The notes: generated by a model not told the origin, from the letters alone. Counted from the first letter of the stretch, positions 1 through 7,410 are shown. The stretch is 20,643 bases of DNA from an uncultured Capnocytophaga sp. (GCF_938029845.1 NZ_CALHGG010000048.1:1-20643); one strand, 5' to 3'. Numbers and translations are program-made.

Positions 1-187
1 TCAGAATGGCATCTTCTGGCACTCCATCTCCAACCAGCCATTTGTCGGTCGTGGCAAGCATAAGATCTTCAATCTCATCTGCCAGATCCATGAAACCGCC
101 CGTCACTGGCTTATCATCAGGAATGACCGCCGTCTTGGCCCACTCACCATTAATCGCATCATAGAAATCATCTTGTAGTCGTGTCAT
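1..187 (-). CDS. pepO: M13-family metallopeptidase PepO, N-terminal fragment (runs off left edge)
   Basis: Read on the - strand, an open frame starts with ATG at 187-185 and runs to the left edge without a stop (62 codons). It begins MTRLQDDFYDAINGEW and continues with a TGGFMDLADEIEDLML segment. This is the typical N-terminus of streptococcal PepO, a neprilysin-like (M13) zinc endopeptidase of about 630 residues; the catalytic HExxH lies outside the window. A purine-rich stretch (GCGAGAAGAAG) just before the ATG could serve as ribosome binding site. In streptococci pepO lies divergent to the manganese transporter operon, as it does here, which supports both identifications and a Streptococcus origin for this end. 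No signal peptide is visible at the N-terminus. Confidence 0.85.
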   Translation of the reverse strand, partial: MTRLQDDFYDAINGEWAKTAVIPDDKPVTGGFMDLADEIEDLMLATTDKWLVGDGVPEDAIL

Positions 188-276
188 CTTCTTCTCGCTT
201 TCATGCTTTTGATATAACCTTATCAAAATCTACTTGTTTTTTCAAACATTTCTTATATTAATTTTAGAGATTTATT
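188..276. promoter_or_regulatory. Intergenic region between pepO and the Mn transporter operon; possible pepO promoter
   Basis: AT-rich spacer between two divergent genes. On the - strand there is a possible pepO promoter: TTGAAA (240-245 on the + strand as TTTCAA), 17 bases, then TAAGGT (217-222). The -10 match is poor, so this is tentative. No small gene or RNA is evident. Confidence 0.3.
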
Positions 277-300
277 AAAAATTAACTTGACTTAATTTTT
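277..300 (+). promoter_or_regulatory. PsaR/ScaR/MntR-like operator (24-bp inverted repeat)
   Basis: A perfect inverted repeat, AAAAATTAA - CTTGAC - TTAATTTTT, with 9-bp arms and a 6-bp centre. This matches in layout the operators bound by the DtxR-family manganese repressors PsaR/ScaR of streptococci. The centre and right arm contain the -35 hexamer TTGACT of the operon promoter, so repressor binding would block RNA polymerase when manganese is plentiful. The repeat is directly visible; assignment to a Mn repressor is by family knowledge and gene context. Confidence 0.75.
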
Positions 301-315
301 ATTTTAATGTATATT
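287..315 (+). promoter_or_regulatory. Sigma-70 type promoter of the Mn transporter operon
   Basis: The -35 box TTGACT (287-292), a 17-bp spacer and the -10 box TATATT (310-315) form a near-consensus promoter, placing the start of transcription near 321-323. It overlaps the operator. Because the -10 box covers the ATG at 307, that ATG cannot be the translation start; the next one, at 337, is. The promoter is of Firmicute type and differs from the TAnnTTTG promoters in the rest of the window. Confidence 0.8.
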
Positions 316-336
316 AATCTCATAGAGGTGTATGAG

Positions 337-1056
337 ATGATTACGATTAAAGATTTGACTGTCAGCTATCAGGATACGCTGGCTCTTGAGCCCCTTTCAT
401 TAACCATTAAGGAGCCAACTATTACTGGGATTATCGGTCCTAACGGAGCCGGAAAATCCACCCTGCTCAAGGGCATGCTAGGGATTATTGACCACCAAGG
501 CCAGACTCTGCTGGATCAAAAGCCGCTGCAGAACTCTCTCCAGCGCGTCGCCTATGTAGAGCAAAAGATTAATATTGATTATTATTTTCCTATCAAAGTC
601 AAAGAGTGTGTCTCTTTGGGACTTTACCCTCAGCTCAAGCTTTTTCAGGGGCTAAAGAGTTCCCATTGGAACAAGGTGGCTGAGGCATTGAAAATTGTCG
701 GTTTAGAAGACTTGGCAGAGCGCCAGATTAGCCAGCTATCTGGCGGCCAATTCCAGCGGGTCTTGATTGCTCGCTGCTTGGTTCAAGAGGCGGATTGTAT
801 CTTTTTGGACGAGCCTTTCGTCGGGATTGACTCTGTCAGTGAAGAGATTATCATGTCTACACTGCGCAGTCTCAAAGCCGCAGGCAAGATTATCCTGATT
901 GTCCATCATGACTTGAGCAAGGTTGTTGATTATTTCGACCAAGTTATCCTGCTCAATCGTGAGCTGATTGCCTTTGGTCCTACCGAGACCAGCTTTACCA
1001 AGGACAATATGAAAAAGACTTACGGCTCCCAGCTCTTTATGAATGGAGGTGACTAG
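337..1056 (+). CDS. psaB: Manganese ABC transporter, ATP-binding protein
   Basis: Cytoplasmic ATPase (239 aa) that powers Mn(II) import by the PsaBCA/SsaACB/ScaCBA-type transporter. From the chosen start ([10 protein letters not shown]) the motifs in order are Walker [10 protein letters not shown] (34-42), ABC signature LSGGQFQR (134-141), Walker B CIFLDEP (154-160) and the switch histidines at 190-191. Start at 337 is preferred over the in-frame ATG at 307 because 307 lies in the promoter -10 box and because AGAGGTG (324-330) sits correctly before 337. The stop overlaps the ribosome binding site of the permease gene, so the two are translationally close. The same gene is called ssaA in S. 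sanguinis and scaC in S. gordonii. It appears intact. Confidence 0.93.
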   Translation: MITIKDLTVSYQDTLALEPLSLTIKEPTITGIIGPNGAGKSTLLKGMLGIIDHQGQTLLDQKPLQNSLQRVAYVEQKINIDYYFPIKVKECVSLGLYPQLKLFQGLKSSHWNKVAEALKIVGLEDLAERQISQLSGGQFQRVLIARCLVQEADCIFLDEPFVGIDSVSEEIIMSTLRSLKAAGKIILIVHHDLSKVVDYFDQVILLNRELIAFGPTETSFTKDNMKKTYGSQLFMNGGD

Positions 1057-1057
1057 A

Positions 1058-1906
1058 ATGATTTTAGAATTCTTCCAAGGGCTGCGGGACTTTCACTTTC
1101 TGCAAAATGCCCTCATCACAGCCATCGTCATTGGGATTGTTGCTGGAGCTGTCGGCTGCTTTATCATTCTGCGCGGCATGTCGCTCATGGGGGATGCTAT
1201 CTCTCACGCGGTTCTGCCCGGTGTGGCCCTGTCCTACATTTTAGGGATTAATTTCTTTATCGGAGCCATCACTTTCGGACTTTTGGCATCGATTATTATC
1301 ACTTACATCAAGGGCAATTCCATTATCAAAAGCGATACGGCCATTGGGATTACCTTTTCATCCTTCCTAGCTCTGGGTGTGATCCTAATCGGCGTTGCCA
1401 ATAGCTCCACTGACCTCTTTCATATTCTCTTCGGGAATATCTTGGCTGTTCAGGATATTGATATGTGGATTAGTATTGGAGTCGGAATAGCTGTGCTCTT
1501 AATCATCACCCTCTTTTTCAAACAGCTATTGATTACTTCCTTTGACCCCTTGCTGGCTCAAGCAATGGGTATGCCAGTCAGCTTCTACCACTATCTGCTG
1601 ATGATTCTCTTGACCTTGGTCTCTGTGACAGCTATGCAGAGCGTGGGAACCATTCTGATTGTCGCTCTCTTGATAACACCGGCAGCAACGGCCTACCTCT
1701 ATGCCAACAGTCTGAAAACTATGATTCTGCTGTCCTCGGGTTTGGGAGCTCTGGCTTCTGTGCTGGGACTCTTTATCGGCTATAGCTTTAATGTCGCTGC
1801 AGGATCCAGCATTGTCCTGACCTCGGCCCTCATCTTTCTCATCTCTTTCTTTATTGCCCCTAAGCAACGCTATTTAAAACTTAAAAACCAACCTAAACTA
1901 AAATAA
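1058..1906 (+). CDS. psaC: Manganese ABC transporter, permease
   Basis: Integral membrane permease of the ABC-3 family (282 aa from MILEFFQGLR). Several long hydrophobic segments are visible, including one near residues 15-40 with the GAVGCFIILRGMSLMGDAIS region typical of this family, and a C-terminal pair ending in a Lys-rich tail. It would form the Mn(II) channel with the preceding ATPase. An ATG at 1043 is in frame but lies inside the end of psaB, while a strong Shine-Dalgarno GGAGGTGA (1045-1052) is spaced correctly for the ATG at 1058, one base after the psaB stop. Called ssaC or scaB in other streptococci. Full length. Confidence 0.92.
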   Translation: MILEFFQGLRDFHFLQNALITAIVIGIVAGAVGCFIILRGMSLMGDAISHAVLPGVALSYILGINFFIGAITFGLLASIIITYIKGNSIIKSDTAIGITFSSFLALGVILIGVANSSTDLFHILFGNILAVQDIDMWISIGVGIAVLLIITLFFKQLLITSFDPLLAQAMGMPVSFYHYLLMILLTLVSVTAMQSVGTILIVALLITPAATAYLYANSLKTMILLSSGLGALASVLGLFIGYSFNVAAGSSIVLTSALIFLISFFIAPKQRYLKLKNQPKLK

Positions 1907-1925
1907 AATTTAATGGAGGAATCCC

Positions 1926-2525
1926 ATGAAAAAATTAGGTTTTTTATCCCTGCTTTTGCTAGCAGTCTGCACTCTCTTTGCCTGCTCCGATCAGAAGAAC
2001 GCGTCCAGTGACTCGTCCAAGCTCAAGGTTGTTGCGACCAACTCAATTATCGCTGATATTACCAAAAATATAGCTGGCGATAAGATTGATCTGCACAGCA
2101 TTGTACCAGTCGGCAAAGATCCCCATGAATATGAGCCCCTGCCCGAAGATGTCAAAAAGACTTCTCAAGCGGATCTCATCTTCTACAACGGTATCAATCT
2201 GGAAACTGGCGGTAATGCTTGGTTTACCAAGTTGGTCAAAAATGCCAATAAGGAAGAAAACAAGGACTACTATGCTGTCAGCGATGGTGTTGACGTCATC
2301 TACCTTGAAGGGCAAAGTGAAAAGGGCAAAGAAGACCCTCATGCTTGGCTCAACTTGGAAAATGGTATTATCTATGTACAAACAGTAGGAAGAAATTTAG
2401 ATGATGAGAATGACCCTGTGATAGATTATCAATATCAGTGGCAGCTGAAACTAAATATGGTACTACAAACTACTCTTGAGCGATTGCTAGAAATAGGAAG
2501 AGGGAAGAAAAATATGAATATTTGA
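1926..2525 (+). CDS. psaA: Mn-binding lipoprotein PsaA/SsaB, truncated and fused to a foreign tail
   Basis: Substrate-binding lipoprotein of the Mn transporter (also an adhesin antigen: SsaB, ScaA, FimA). A good site GGAGGA (1915-1920) precedes the ATG. The first 150 codons are standard: signal peptide with lipobox LFAC (Cys20), then two of the four metal ligands, His67 (DPHEYEP) and His139 (DPHAW). After Tyr150 similarity stops abruptly; family members continue with about 160 more residues including ligands Glu205 and Asp280. Here 49 unrelated codons ([13 protein letters not shown]...) follow to a TGA. The product would be a lipidated half protein without a complete metal site. The break coincides with the change of organism type, so this is probably an assembly junction rather than a natural fusion. 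Confidence 0.85.
   Translation: MKKLGFLSLLLLAVCTLFACSDQKNASSDSSKLKVVATNSIIADITKNIAGDKIDLHSIVPVGKDPHEYEPLPEDVKKTSQADLIFYNGINLETGGNAWFTKLVKNANKEENKDYYAVSDGVDVIYLEGQSEKGKEDPHAWLNLENGIIYVQTVGRNLDDENDPVIDYQYQWQLKLNMVLQTTLERLLEIGRGKKNMNI
2370..2382. other. Junction between Streptococcus-like and Flavobacteriia-like DNA
   Basis: The lipoprotein reading frame matches its streptococcal family up to the codon for Tyr150 (ending 2375) and diverges immediately after. No inverted repeat, target-site duplication, integrase gene or transposase is seen around the switch. The exact base cannot be fixed by eye because a few bases (TATG, CAAA) could be shared by both sides. Confidence 0.75.
2376..2525 (+). other. 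49-codon open tail, probably the 3' end of an unidentified flavobacterial gene
   Basis: This stretch is open in the frame of psaA and ends with TGA at 2523-2525. Its translation ([19 protein letters not shown]... to GRGKKNMNI) is mixed and charged, as in a real protein, but I do not recognise the family. If the junction is artificial, this is the C-terminal end of a Capnocytophaga-type gene on the + strand whose start is missing; the frame match with psaA would then be a one-in-three coincidence. It may also be non-coding. Confidence 0.35.
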
Positions 2526-2564
2526 AGACCTCCCCGTGTTGAGTAAAAAGAACTTACAAAATCA

Positions 2565-2644
2565 TTATTTCTTTGGATTTTTGCAAAAAATGGCAATTTA
2601 TTTCTTTGGATTTTTGCAAAAAATGGCAATTTATTTCTTTGGAT
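2565..2644. repeat. 33-bp tandem repeat, 2.4 copies
   Basis: Copies start at 2565, 2598 and 2631 (the third is partial and ends at 2644). Each unit begins TTATTTCTTTGGATTTTTGC and continues with an A run and ATGGCAA. The two full copies appear identical. Each full unit contains the imperfect dyad TTGC-N8-GCAA. The array ends where the promoter of the following ATPase gene begins, and its last TTTG (2638-2641) can act as the -33 element. Confidence 0.9.
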
Positions 2645-2665
2645 AATTTTAATTTTGTATCTTTG
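2638..2665 (+). promoter_or_regulatory. Bacteroidota-type promoter for the AAA ATPase gene
   Basis: TATCTTTG (2658-2665) fits the -7 consensus TAnnTTTG of Bacteroidota sigma-70 promoters. TTTG at 2638-2641, inside the partial third repeat copy, lies 16 bases upstream, slightly shorter than the usual 17-23. Transcription would start near 2672, leaving a leader of about 27 bases before the ATG at 2699. Confidence 0.6.
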
Positions 2666-2698
2666 TCGCCTGATATATAATTCTTTATAATTTATAAG

Positions 2699-4063
2699 AT
2701 GTATTACCCAAGATTAATAGATAGCTATCTAAAAGAATGGGCTGAGCACCCTGCTCGCAAACCTTTGTTGTTAAGAGGTGCAAGGCAAGTAGGCAAATCG
2801 ACAGCAGTAAGAGAGTTGGGCAAACAATTTGAAAATTTCGTAGAAATAAACTTAGAAAAGCAACCTTCATTTATACAACTCTTTCAGGGAGACCTCGATG
2901 TAAAGCGTATAGTACCTCAGCTTTCGGCTATGGTGGGCAAGCCTATTGTTGCTGGACAAACACTGCTTTTTATAGACGAGATACAAGCAGCAGGCGAGGC
3001 GATTATGGCATTGCGTTTTTTTAAAGAAGATATGCCCGATTTGCACGTGATAGCGGCAGGGTCGCTTTTAGAGTTTGCCCTCGAAACATTGCCAACCTTT
3101 GGAGTGGGGCGCATCCACTCTATGTTTGTTTACCCAATGACTTTTGATGAGTTTCTAAGGGCTTGTGGCGAAACCTTGCTATTGGAAGCGCGCAATAGTG
3201 CTACTGCCGAAGCGCCTTTACCACTACCTTTATACGAGAAGTTAGTAGGGTTATTTCGCTCTTATATGTTGGTAGGAGGGATGCCAGAGGTAGTAGCCAA
3301 ATGGGTAGCCACACGCGATTATTTGGCTTGCCAAGAGGTGCAAGACGATATTGTACTCACCTATCAGGACGATTTTCCTAAATACCGAAAGAGAGTAGAC
3401 CCTACCTTGCTTAGATTTACCCTGCAAAGCGTCGCCTTACAAATAGGCAGTAAGTTTGTGTACTCGCAAGTAGGAGGAGGGGGATACCATAGTAATGAGG
3501 TGAAAAAAGCGTTGGAATTGCTTATTTTAGCGGGTATAATCACACCTGTAACGCACACCGATGCTAATGGGCTTCCGTTAGGAAGTGAAACCGACCCTAC
3601 TTATAGGAAAATGCTACTGCTCGATAGTGGATTGCTACTCCGTTGGCTTGATATGACAGGCGACATCACAGAGCTTACAACCCAAATACTCACCCAAAAC
3701 CCTACCGACTTAGTAAACAAAGGAGCGCTTACTGAGATGATTGCGGGGCTTGAACTATTGCGATACCGCACCCCCAATATGCGACACGAGTTATTTTACT
3801 GGGTGCGCAGAGCCAAAAATGCACAGGCAGAGGTAGATTATCTCATACCCTACGAGTCGGCAGTATTGCCTATAGAAGTAAAAGCAGGCACACAAGGAGG
3901 AATGAAGAGTTTGTGGCAGTTTATGCGCGAAAAGAAGCTAAAGAACGCCATAAGAGCCTCATTAGAGAACTTTGGAGTGTTCACCAATACCAATACAGAA
4001 GATAAGACAGAACGTATGGTAAGAGTATGTCCGCTATTTGCTTTATCGAAGATTACACAATAG
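2699..4063 (+). CDS. AAA ATPase with C-terminal DUF4143 domain
   Basis: A 454-residue cytoplasmic P-loop ATPase of the AAA_14/DUF4143 family, common and often multicopy in Bacteroidota; its biological role is not established. Visible parts: Walker A GARQVGKST (27-35), Walker B TLLFIDEIQ (88-96, Asp93/Glu94), a sensor-like VIAAGS (117-122), a conserved YPMTFDEFL block (145-153) and LVGGMPEVV (191-199). The C-terminal DUF4143 part (about 215-400) has EVDYLIP (378-384) and IEVKAG (392-397), resembling the E/D...ExK core of PD-(D/E)XK nucleases, although nuclease activity has not been shown for the family. It stands alone, the only + strand gene of the flavobacterial part, with its own promoter and a strong terminator, which suits an independently acquired accessory gene. 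Length is normal and it looks intact. There is no clear Shine-Dalgarno site. Confidence 0.88.
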   Translation: MYYPRLIDSYLKEWAEHPARKPLLLRGARQVGKSTAVRELGKQFENFVEINLEKQPSFIQLFQGDLDVKRIVPQLSAMVGKPIVAGQTLLFIDEIQAAGEAIMALRFFKEDMPDLHVIAAGSLLEFALETLPTFGVGRIHSMFVYPMTFDEFLRACGETLLLEARNSATAEAPLPLPLYEKLVGLFRSYMLVGGMPEVVAKWVATRDYLACQEVQDDIVLTYQDDFPKYRKRVDPTLLRFTLQSVALQIGSKFVYSQVGGGGYHSNEVKKALELLILAGIITPVTHTDANGLPLGSETDPTYRKMLLLDSGLLLRWLDMTGDITELTTQILTQNPTDLVNKGALTEMIAGLELLRYRTPNMRHELFYWVRRAKNAQAEVDYLIPYESAVLPIEVKAGTQGGMKSLWQFMREKKLKNAIRASLENFGVFTNTNTEDKTERMVRVCPLFALSKITQ

Positions 4064-4081
4064 AGACTGAATATGTTACAA

Positions 4082-4119
4082 AAAAAGTGCTTGTAGTTTT
4101 TGTTCTACAAGCACTTTTT
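4082..4119. terminator. Bidirectional intrinsic terminator
   Basis: A perfect 15-bp stem (4082-4096 with 4105-4119; AAAAAGTGCTTGTAG pairs with CTACAAGCACTTTTT) around an 8-base loop. The A run on one side and T run on the other make it usable in both directions. It lies between the convergent ATPase gene and ccoP and would end both transcripts. Confidence 0.92.
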
Positions 4120-4135
4120 AAATTAATAATAATTA

Positions 4136-4999
4136 TTATTCTTTTTTCCAGATGATATCTCCTTCAGGAGCTTTAGGGCTAGCCGGAGAGCTTCCTTGTA
4201 GGGAGAGCACATAGCTGGCTACCTGTTGGCGTTGTTTAGGAGATAGGGTAGCTTTCCAGGCAACCATACCTTTTCCTTCACGTCCTCCTTCGGAGATGGT
4301 GTGGAATACATTCTTGATACCACCTCCAAGAACCCAATGGTCATCAGTAAGGTTAGGACCTATACCCCCACCACCATCAGGAGCGTGGCACATGATGCAG
4401 TTGGCTTGGAAGATGCTTTTTCCTTCTTGTAGGCTAGCTGCATCGGTAAGTTCAGTAACGCTATCAGCATCTATCAGCCCAGGGTTAGCCTTTTTGAAAG
4501 CCTCAATAGCTAGTTTGGCATCAGTAACTTCTTGTTCGTATTCGGCTTTTTGGTTAAGACCACCGAATACTTCATACTTGAATAGATATACTACGGCAAA
4601 GATAATACAAGCGTAGAAAAGATAGGTCCACCAAGGGGGTAGGTTGTTGTCCAACTCTTGGATACCATCATAGTTATGGTCAAGTATAATTTCAGATTCC
4701 TTTTCCAAAGGTTTCTGGTCAAGCATTTTGGCAACAAAGCGTCCCCACCAGCTGTTTTGTTCGGCAAGCTCTCTGGCACGTTTTTGTTCGTCAGAAAGCA
4801 AGCGGTCTAGAAAATCCTCCTTGCGGTAGGCAACCATCTCAATACCTATAAGGATAAGAGTCAGGAATATCAGAAAACCACCAATGGAAGGGATAGAGAC
4901 GATAGCCGAAGCAGCTTCTGTCCCATATATATATTCTAACAATAAGGCAGCGAAGCCTACAATGATAAGAATACGTATTAAAGCTAATAAATTTCTCAT
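4136..4999 (-). CDS. ccoP: cbb3-type cytochrome c oxidase subunit CcoP (single-haem)
   Basis: Membrane-anchored c-type cytochrome (287 aa) that passes electrons to the CcoNO core. Hydrophobic segments lie at about 5-25 and 38-56. A CcoP N-terminal module follows (NNLPPWWTYLFYACIIFAVVY, spread over about 118-138, a third membrane helix) and then one periplasmic cytochrome domain with CIMCH (201-205) and a likely axial Met245 (GKGMVAW). Proteobacterial CcoP carries two CxxCH motifs; only one exists here. The start overlaps the ccoQ stop as ATGA (4999-4996), indicating translational coupling. It is the last gene of the operon, 17 bp from the terminator hairpin. No ccoG or ccoH follows. Confidence 0.93.
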   Translation of the reverse strand: MRNLLALIRILIIVGFAALLLEYIYGTEAASAIVSIPSIGGFLIFLTLILIGIEMVAYRKEDFLDRLLSDEQKRARELAEQNSWWGRFVAKMLDQKPLEKESEIILDHNYDGIQELDNNLPPWWTYLFYACIIFAVVYLFKYEVFGGLNQKAEYEQEVTDAKLAIEAFKKANPGLIDADSVTELTDAASLQEGKSIFQANCIMCHAPDGGGGIGPNLTDDHWVLGGGIKNVFHTISEGGREGKGMVAWKATLSPKQRQQVASYVLSLQGSSPASPKAPEGDIIWKKE

Positions 5000-5187
5000 A
5001 AAATGTTGTTGTTTTGATCGTCGTCGTTTAAAGGAAGGTTACTAATCTCATTCAGATCCTTTTTCTTATAGGAGAATACCCACCAGAAAAGGACAATGAA
5101 AAAAGTAAAGCAAATAATCAAAGAAATAATCGGGTAAAGTGAAACACCTTCAATGGATGCCATGTGGTGTTTGATAAACTTCATCAT
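4996..5187 (-). CDS. ccoQ: cbb3-type oxidase small subunit CcoQ
   Basis: A 63-residue protein with one transmembrane helix (about 17-38, SLYPIISLIICFTFFIVLFW) followed by a YKKKDLNEI segment, the pattern of CcoQ/FixQ, which stabilises the cbb3 complex. Identification rests on size, topology, and position between ccoNO and ccoP rather than strong motifs. Two consecutive ATG codons (5187 and 5184) could start it. It lies 6 bp after the ccoNO stop and overlaps ccoP by 4 bp. Confidence 0.85.
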   Translation of the reverse strand: MMKFIKHHMASIEGVSLYPIISLIICFTFFIVLFWWVFSYKKKDLNEISNLPLNDDDQNNNIL

Positions 5188-5193
5188 AGCGAA

Positions 5194-7389
5194 TTATTTT
5201 TCAGTGTTCTCTTTTTTTGCTTTGATATCTACACCCAATCGTTGTAAGTAGGCAATCATAGCCACGATTTCACGTTTTTCGATGGGGATAAATTGCTCTC
5301 CACGAACTTCGGCATTTTTCTTAGAAGCCTCATAATCGGCTACAAAGTTAGGATCGTTCTGCAAGCTATTGGCGATAGCACGTGCTTGAACAGCTAAGTT
5401 CTCATGAGCAAACTTGAAGTCAGCTTCGTTGTAAGGAACCCCCAATTTGGAAAGGGTACGCATCTTCTCTAAGAGTCTGTCAGTGTTTAGCTCATTCTTA
5501 ATTAGCCAAGGATAAGATGGCATGATACTTCCTGCGGAAGTCTGTCTTGGATCCAACATGTGGTTGAAGTGCCAGTTATTGTTGTACTTACCACCCAAGC
5601 GGTGCAAGTCAGGTCCTGTACGCTTACTTCCCCATAAGAACGGACGATCATATACAAACTCTCCAGCTTTGGAGTATTCTCCATAACGCTCTACCTCACT
5701 ACGGAAAGGACGTACCATTTGAGTGTGGCAACCTACACAACCTTCACGGATATAGAGGTCACGACCTTCCAATTCGAGTGGTGTATAAGGTTTTACTTCG
5801 GCTATGGTAGGAATATTTTCTTTAACCAATAGGGTAGGGATAATCTGTACGGCACCTCCTATGGCAACAGCTATAGTAGCCCATATAGTCATTTGTACAG
5901 GCTTTCTTTCTAGCCAGTGGTGAAGTGTTTCACCTGCTACACGTCTTTTGCTGATAGGCGCTAAAGCAGGAGCCTCGGCAAGCTCATCAGTTACTGATTG
6001 TCCCTGGCGGATGGTCTTCACTACGTTGATAACAGCTAGGATAGCTCCAGTGATATAGAGGGTTCCTCCTATGGCACGCATAGCGTACATAGGCATAATG
6101 GCATTGACTGTATCGAGGAAGTTACCATATACCAAGTTTCCGTCGGGGGAGAACTGTTTCCACATAGTGGCTTGGGTAAATCCTGCGATATATAATGGAA
6201 TAGTATAGAAGACAATACCTAAAGTACCTATCCAGAAGTGAGTGTTGGCAAGGCGTATAGAGTATAGATTGGTTTTCCACATCTTAGGTACCAAGTAGTA
6301 GATCATACCAAAGGTAAGGAAACCGTTCCATGCGAGTGCTCCCACGTGTACGTGAGCGATAATCCAGTCAGTAAAGTGAGCAATCGCATTTACGTTCTTA
6401 AGTGCTAAGGTAGGTCCTTCAAAAGTAGCCATACCATAGCCAGTAACAGCCACTACCAAGAACTTAAGCACAGGGTCAGTACGTACCTTATCCCAAGCAC
6501 CACGTAGGGTAAGCAATCCGTTGATCATACCTCCCCAAGAAGGAGCTACGAGCATTACGGAGAATACCACCCCAAGGTTTTGCGCCCATTCAGGAAGGGC
6601 TGTATAGAGCAAGTGGTGAGGTCCTGCCCACATATAGATGAAGATCAAGCTCCAGAAGTGAATAATGGAGAGTCGGTACGAATACACAGGCCTATCGGCT
6701 GCCTTCGGAATGAAGTAGTACATCAGTCCTAAGAAAGGAGTCGTTAGGAAGAAAGCCACCGCATTGTGCCCGTACCACCATTGCACCAAGGCATCTTGTA
6801 CCCCTGCATATACGGAGTAACTCTTCATAGAAGTAAGGGAGATAGGGAACTCCAAGTTGTTGAAGATGTGCAATAAGGCCACCGCTACGAAAGTAGCTAA
6901 GTAGAACCAAATCGCTACATAGATGTGGCGCTGTCTTCTCTTGATAAGGGTTCCAATCATATTGGCACCCCAAGCTACCCATACAATAGCGATAGCAATA
7001 TCAAAAGGCCACTCCAGCTCTGCATATTCCTTGGAAGTACTAAAGCCCATAGGGAAAGTAATCGCAGCACCTAATATGATTAGCTGCCAGCCCCAAAAAT
7101 TGAGTTTGCTCAGGAAATTACTGTACATACGTGCCTTAAGCAAACGCTGCATGGAGTAGTAACTTCCTGCAAAAATAGCATTCCCTACGAAAGCGAAGAT
7201 GACAGCATTGGTATGCAATGGACGCAAGCGACCAAAGCTTAACCATGATATACCTTCGGTAAGCGTAGGAAATAGAAAATAGTAGGCCAATAGTAAGCCC
7301 ACACCCATCCCTACAACACCCCAAAAAAGTGTTGCATAAATGAAGTTTCTAACAATTTTGTTGTCGTAATAAAATTGTTCCATTTCCAT
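5194..7389 (-). CDS. ccoNO: Fused cbb3-type cytochrome c oxidase subunits CcoN and CcoO
   Basis: Catalytic core of the high-affinity terminal oxidase, reducing O2 to water with proton pumping. Start chosen at ATG 7389 (MEMEQFYYDN, 731 aa); an in-frame TTG at 7407 would add six residues but is less likely. Numbered from that TTG, the CcoN half (to about 470) shows His65 (RPLHTNAV), CuB ligands His214 (WWYGHNAV) and His264-His265, Tyr258 as the probable cross-linked tyrosine, and haem histidines 352 and 354 (AHVHVGAL). The CcoO half has one membrane anchor (about 505-528), the haem c site CVGCH (557-561) and a likely axial Met629 (SIMPSYPW). Fusion of ccoN and ccoO is characteristic of Bacteroidota. 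All catalytic residues are present. Confidence 0.96.
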   Translation of the reverse strand: MEMEQFYYDNKIVRNFIYATLFWGVVGMGVGLLLAYYFLFPTLTEGISWLSFGRLRPLHTNAVIFAFVGNAIFAGSYYSMQRLLKARMYSNFLSKLNFWGWQLIILGAAITFPMGFSTSKEYAELEWPFDIAIAIVWVAWGANMIGTLIKRRQRHIYVAIWFYLATFVAVALLHIFNNLEFPISLTSMKSYSVYAGVQDALVQWWYGHNAVAFFLTTPFLGLMYYFIPKAADRPVYSYRLSIIHFWSLIFIYMWAGPHHLLYTALPEWAQNLGVVFSVMLVAPSWGGMINGLLTLRGAWDKVRTDPVLKFLVVAVTGYGMATFEGPTLALKNVNAIAHFTDWIIAHVHVGALAWNGFLTFGMIYYLVPKMWKTNLYSIRLANTHFWIGTLGIVFYTIPLYIAGFTQATMWKQFSPDGNLVYGNFLDTVNAIMPMYAMRAIGGTLYITGAILAVINVVKTIRQGQSVTDELAEAPALAPISKRRVAGETLHHWLERKPVQMTIWATIAVAIGGAVQIIPTLLVKENIPTIAEVKPYTPLELEGRDLYIREGCVGCHTQMVRPFRSEVERYGEYSKAGEFVYDRPFLWGSKRTGPDLHRLGGKYNNNWHFNHMLDPRQTSAGSIMPSYPWLIKNELNTDRLLEKMRTLSKLGVPYNEADFKFAHENLAVQARAIANSLQNDPNFVADYEASKKNAEVRGEQFIPIEKREIVAMIAYLQRLGVDIKAKKENTEK

Positions 7390-7410
7390 AAAAAAATGAT
7401 TTAGCAAGTT

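Noticed and set aside
307..336. ATG at 307 as start of the Mn transporter ATPase
   Set aside because: It lies in the -10 region of the promoter, upstream of the expected transcript start, and lacks a ribosome binding site; the ATG at 337 has AGAGGTG at proper distance.
2435..2629. 64-codon - strand open frame across the tandem repeat with LPFFAKIQRN repeats
   Set aside because: The 33-bp unit is a multiple of three, so any open frame repeats; no promoter, ribosome site or protein family supports it.
2376..2698. Insertion sequence or integration site at the species junction
   Set aside because: No terminal inverted repeats, target duplication, tRNA end or recombinase gene is visible; the 33-bp tandem repeat has no partner on the other side of the junction.
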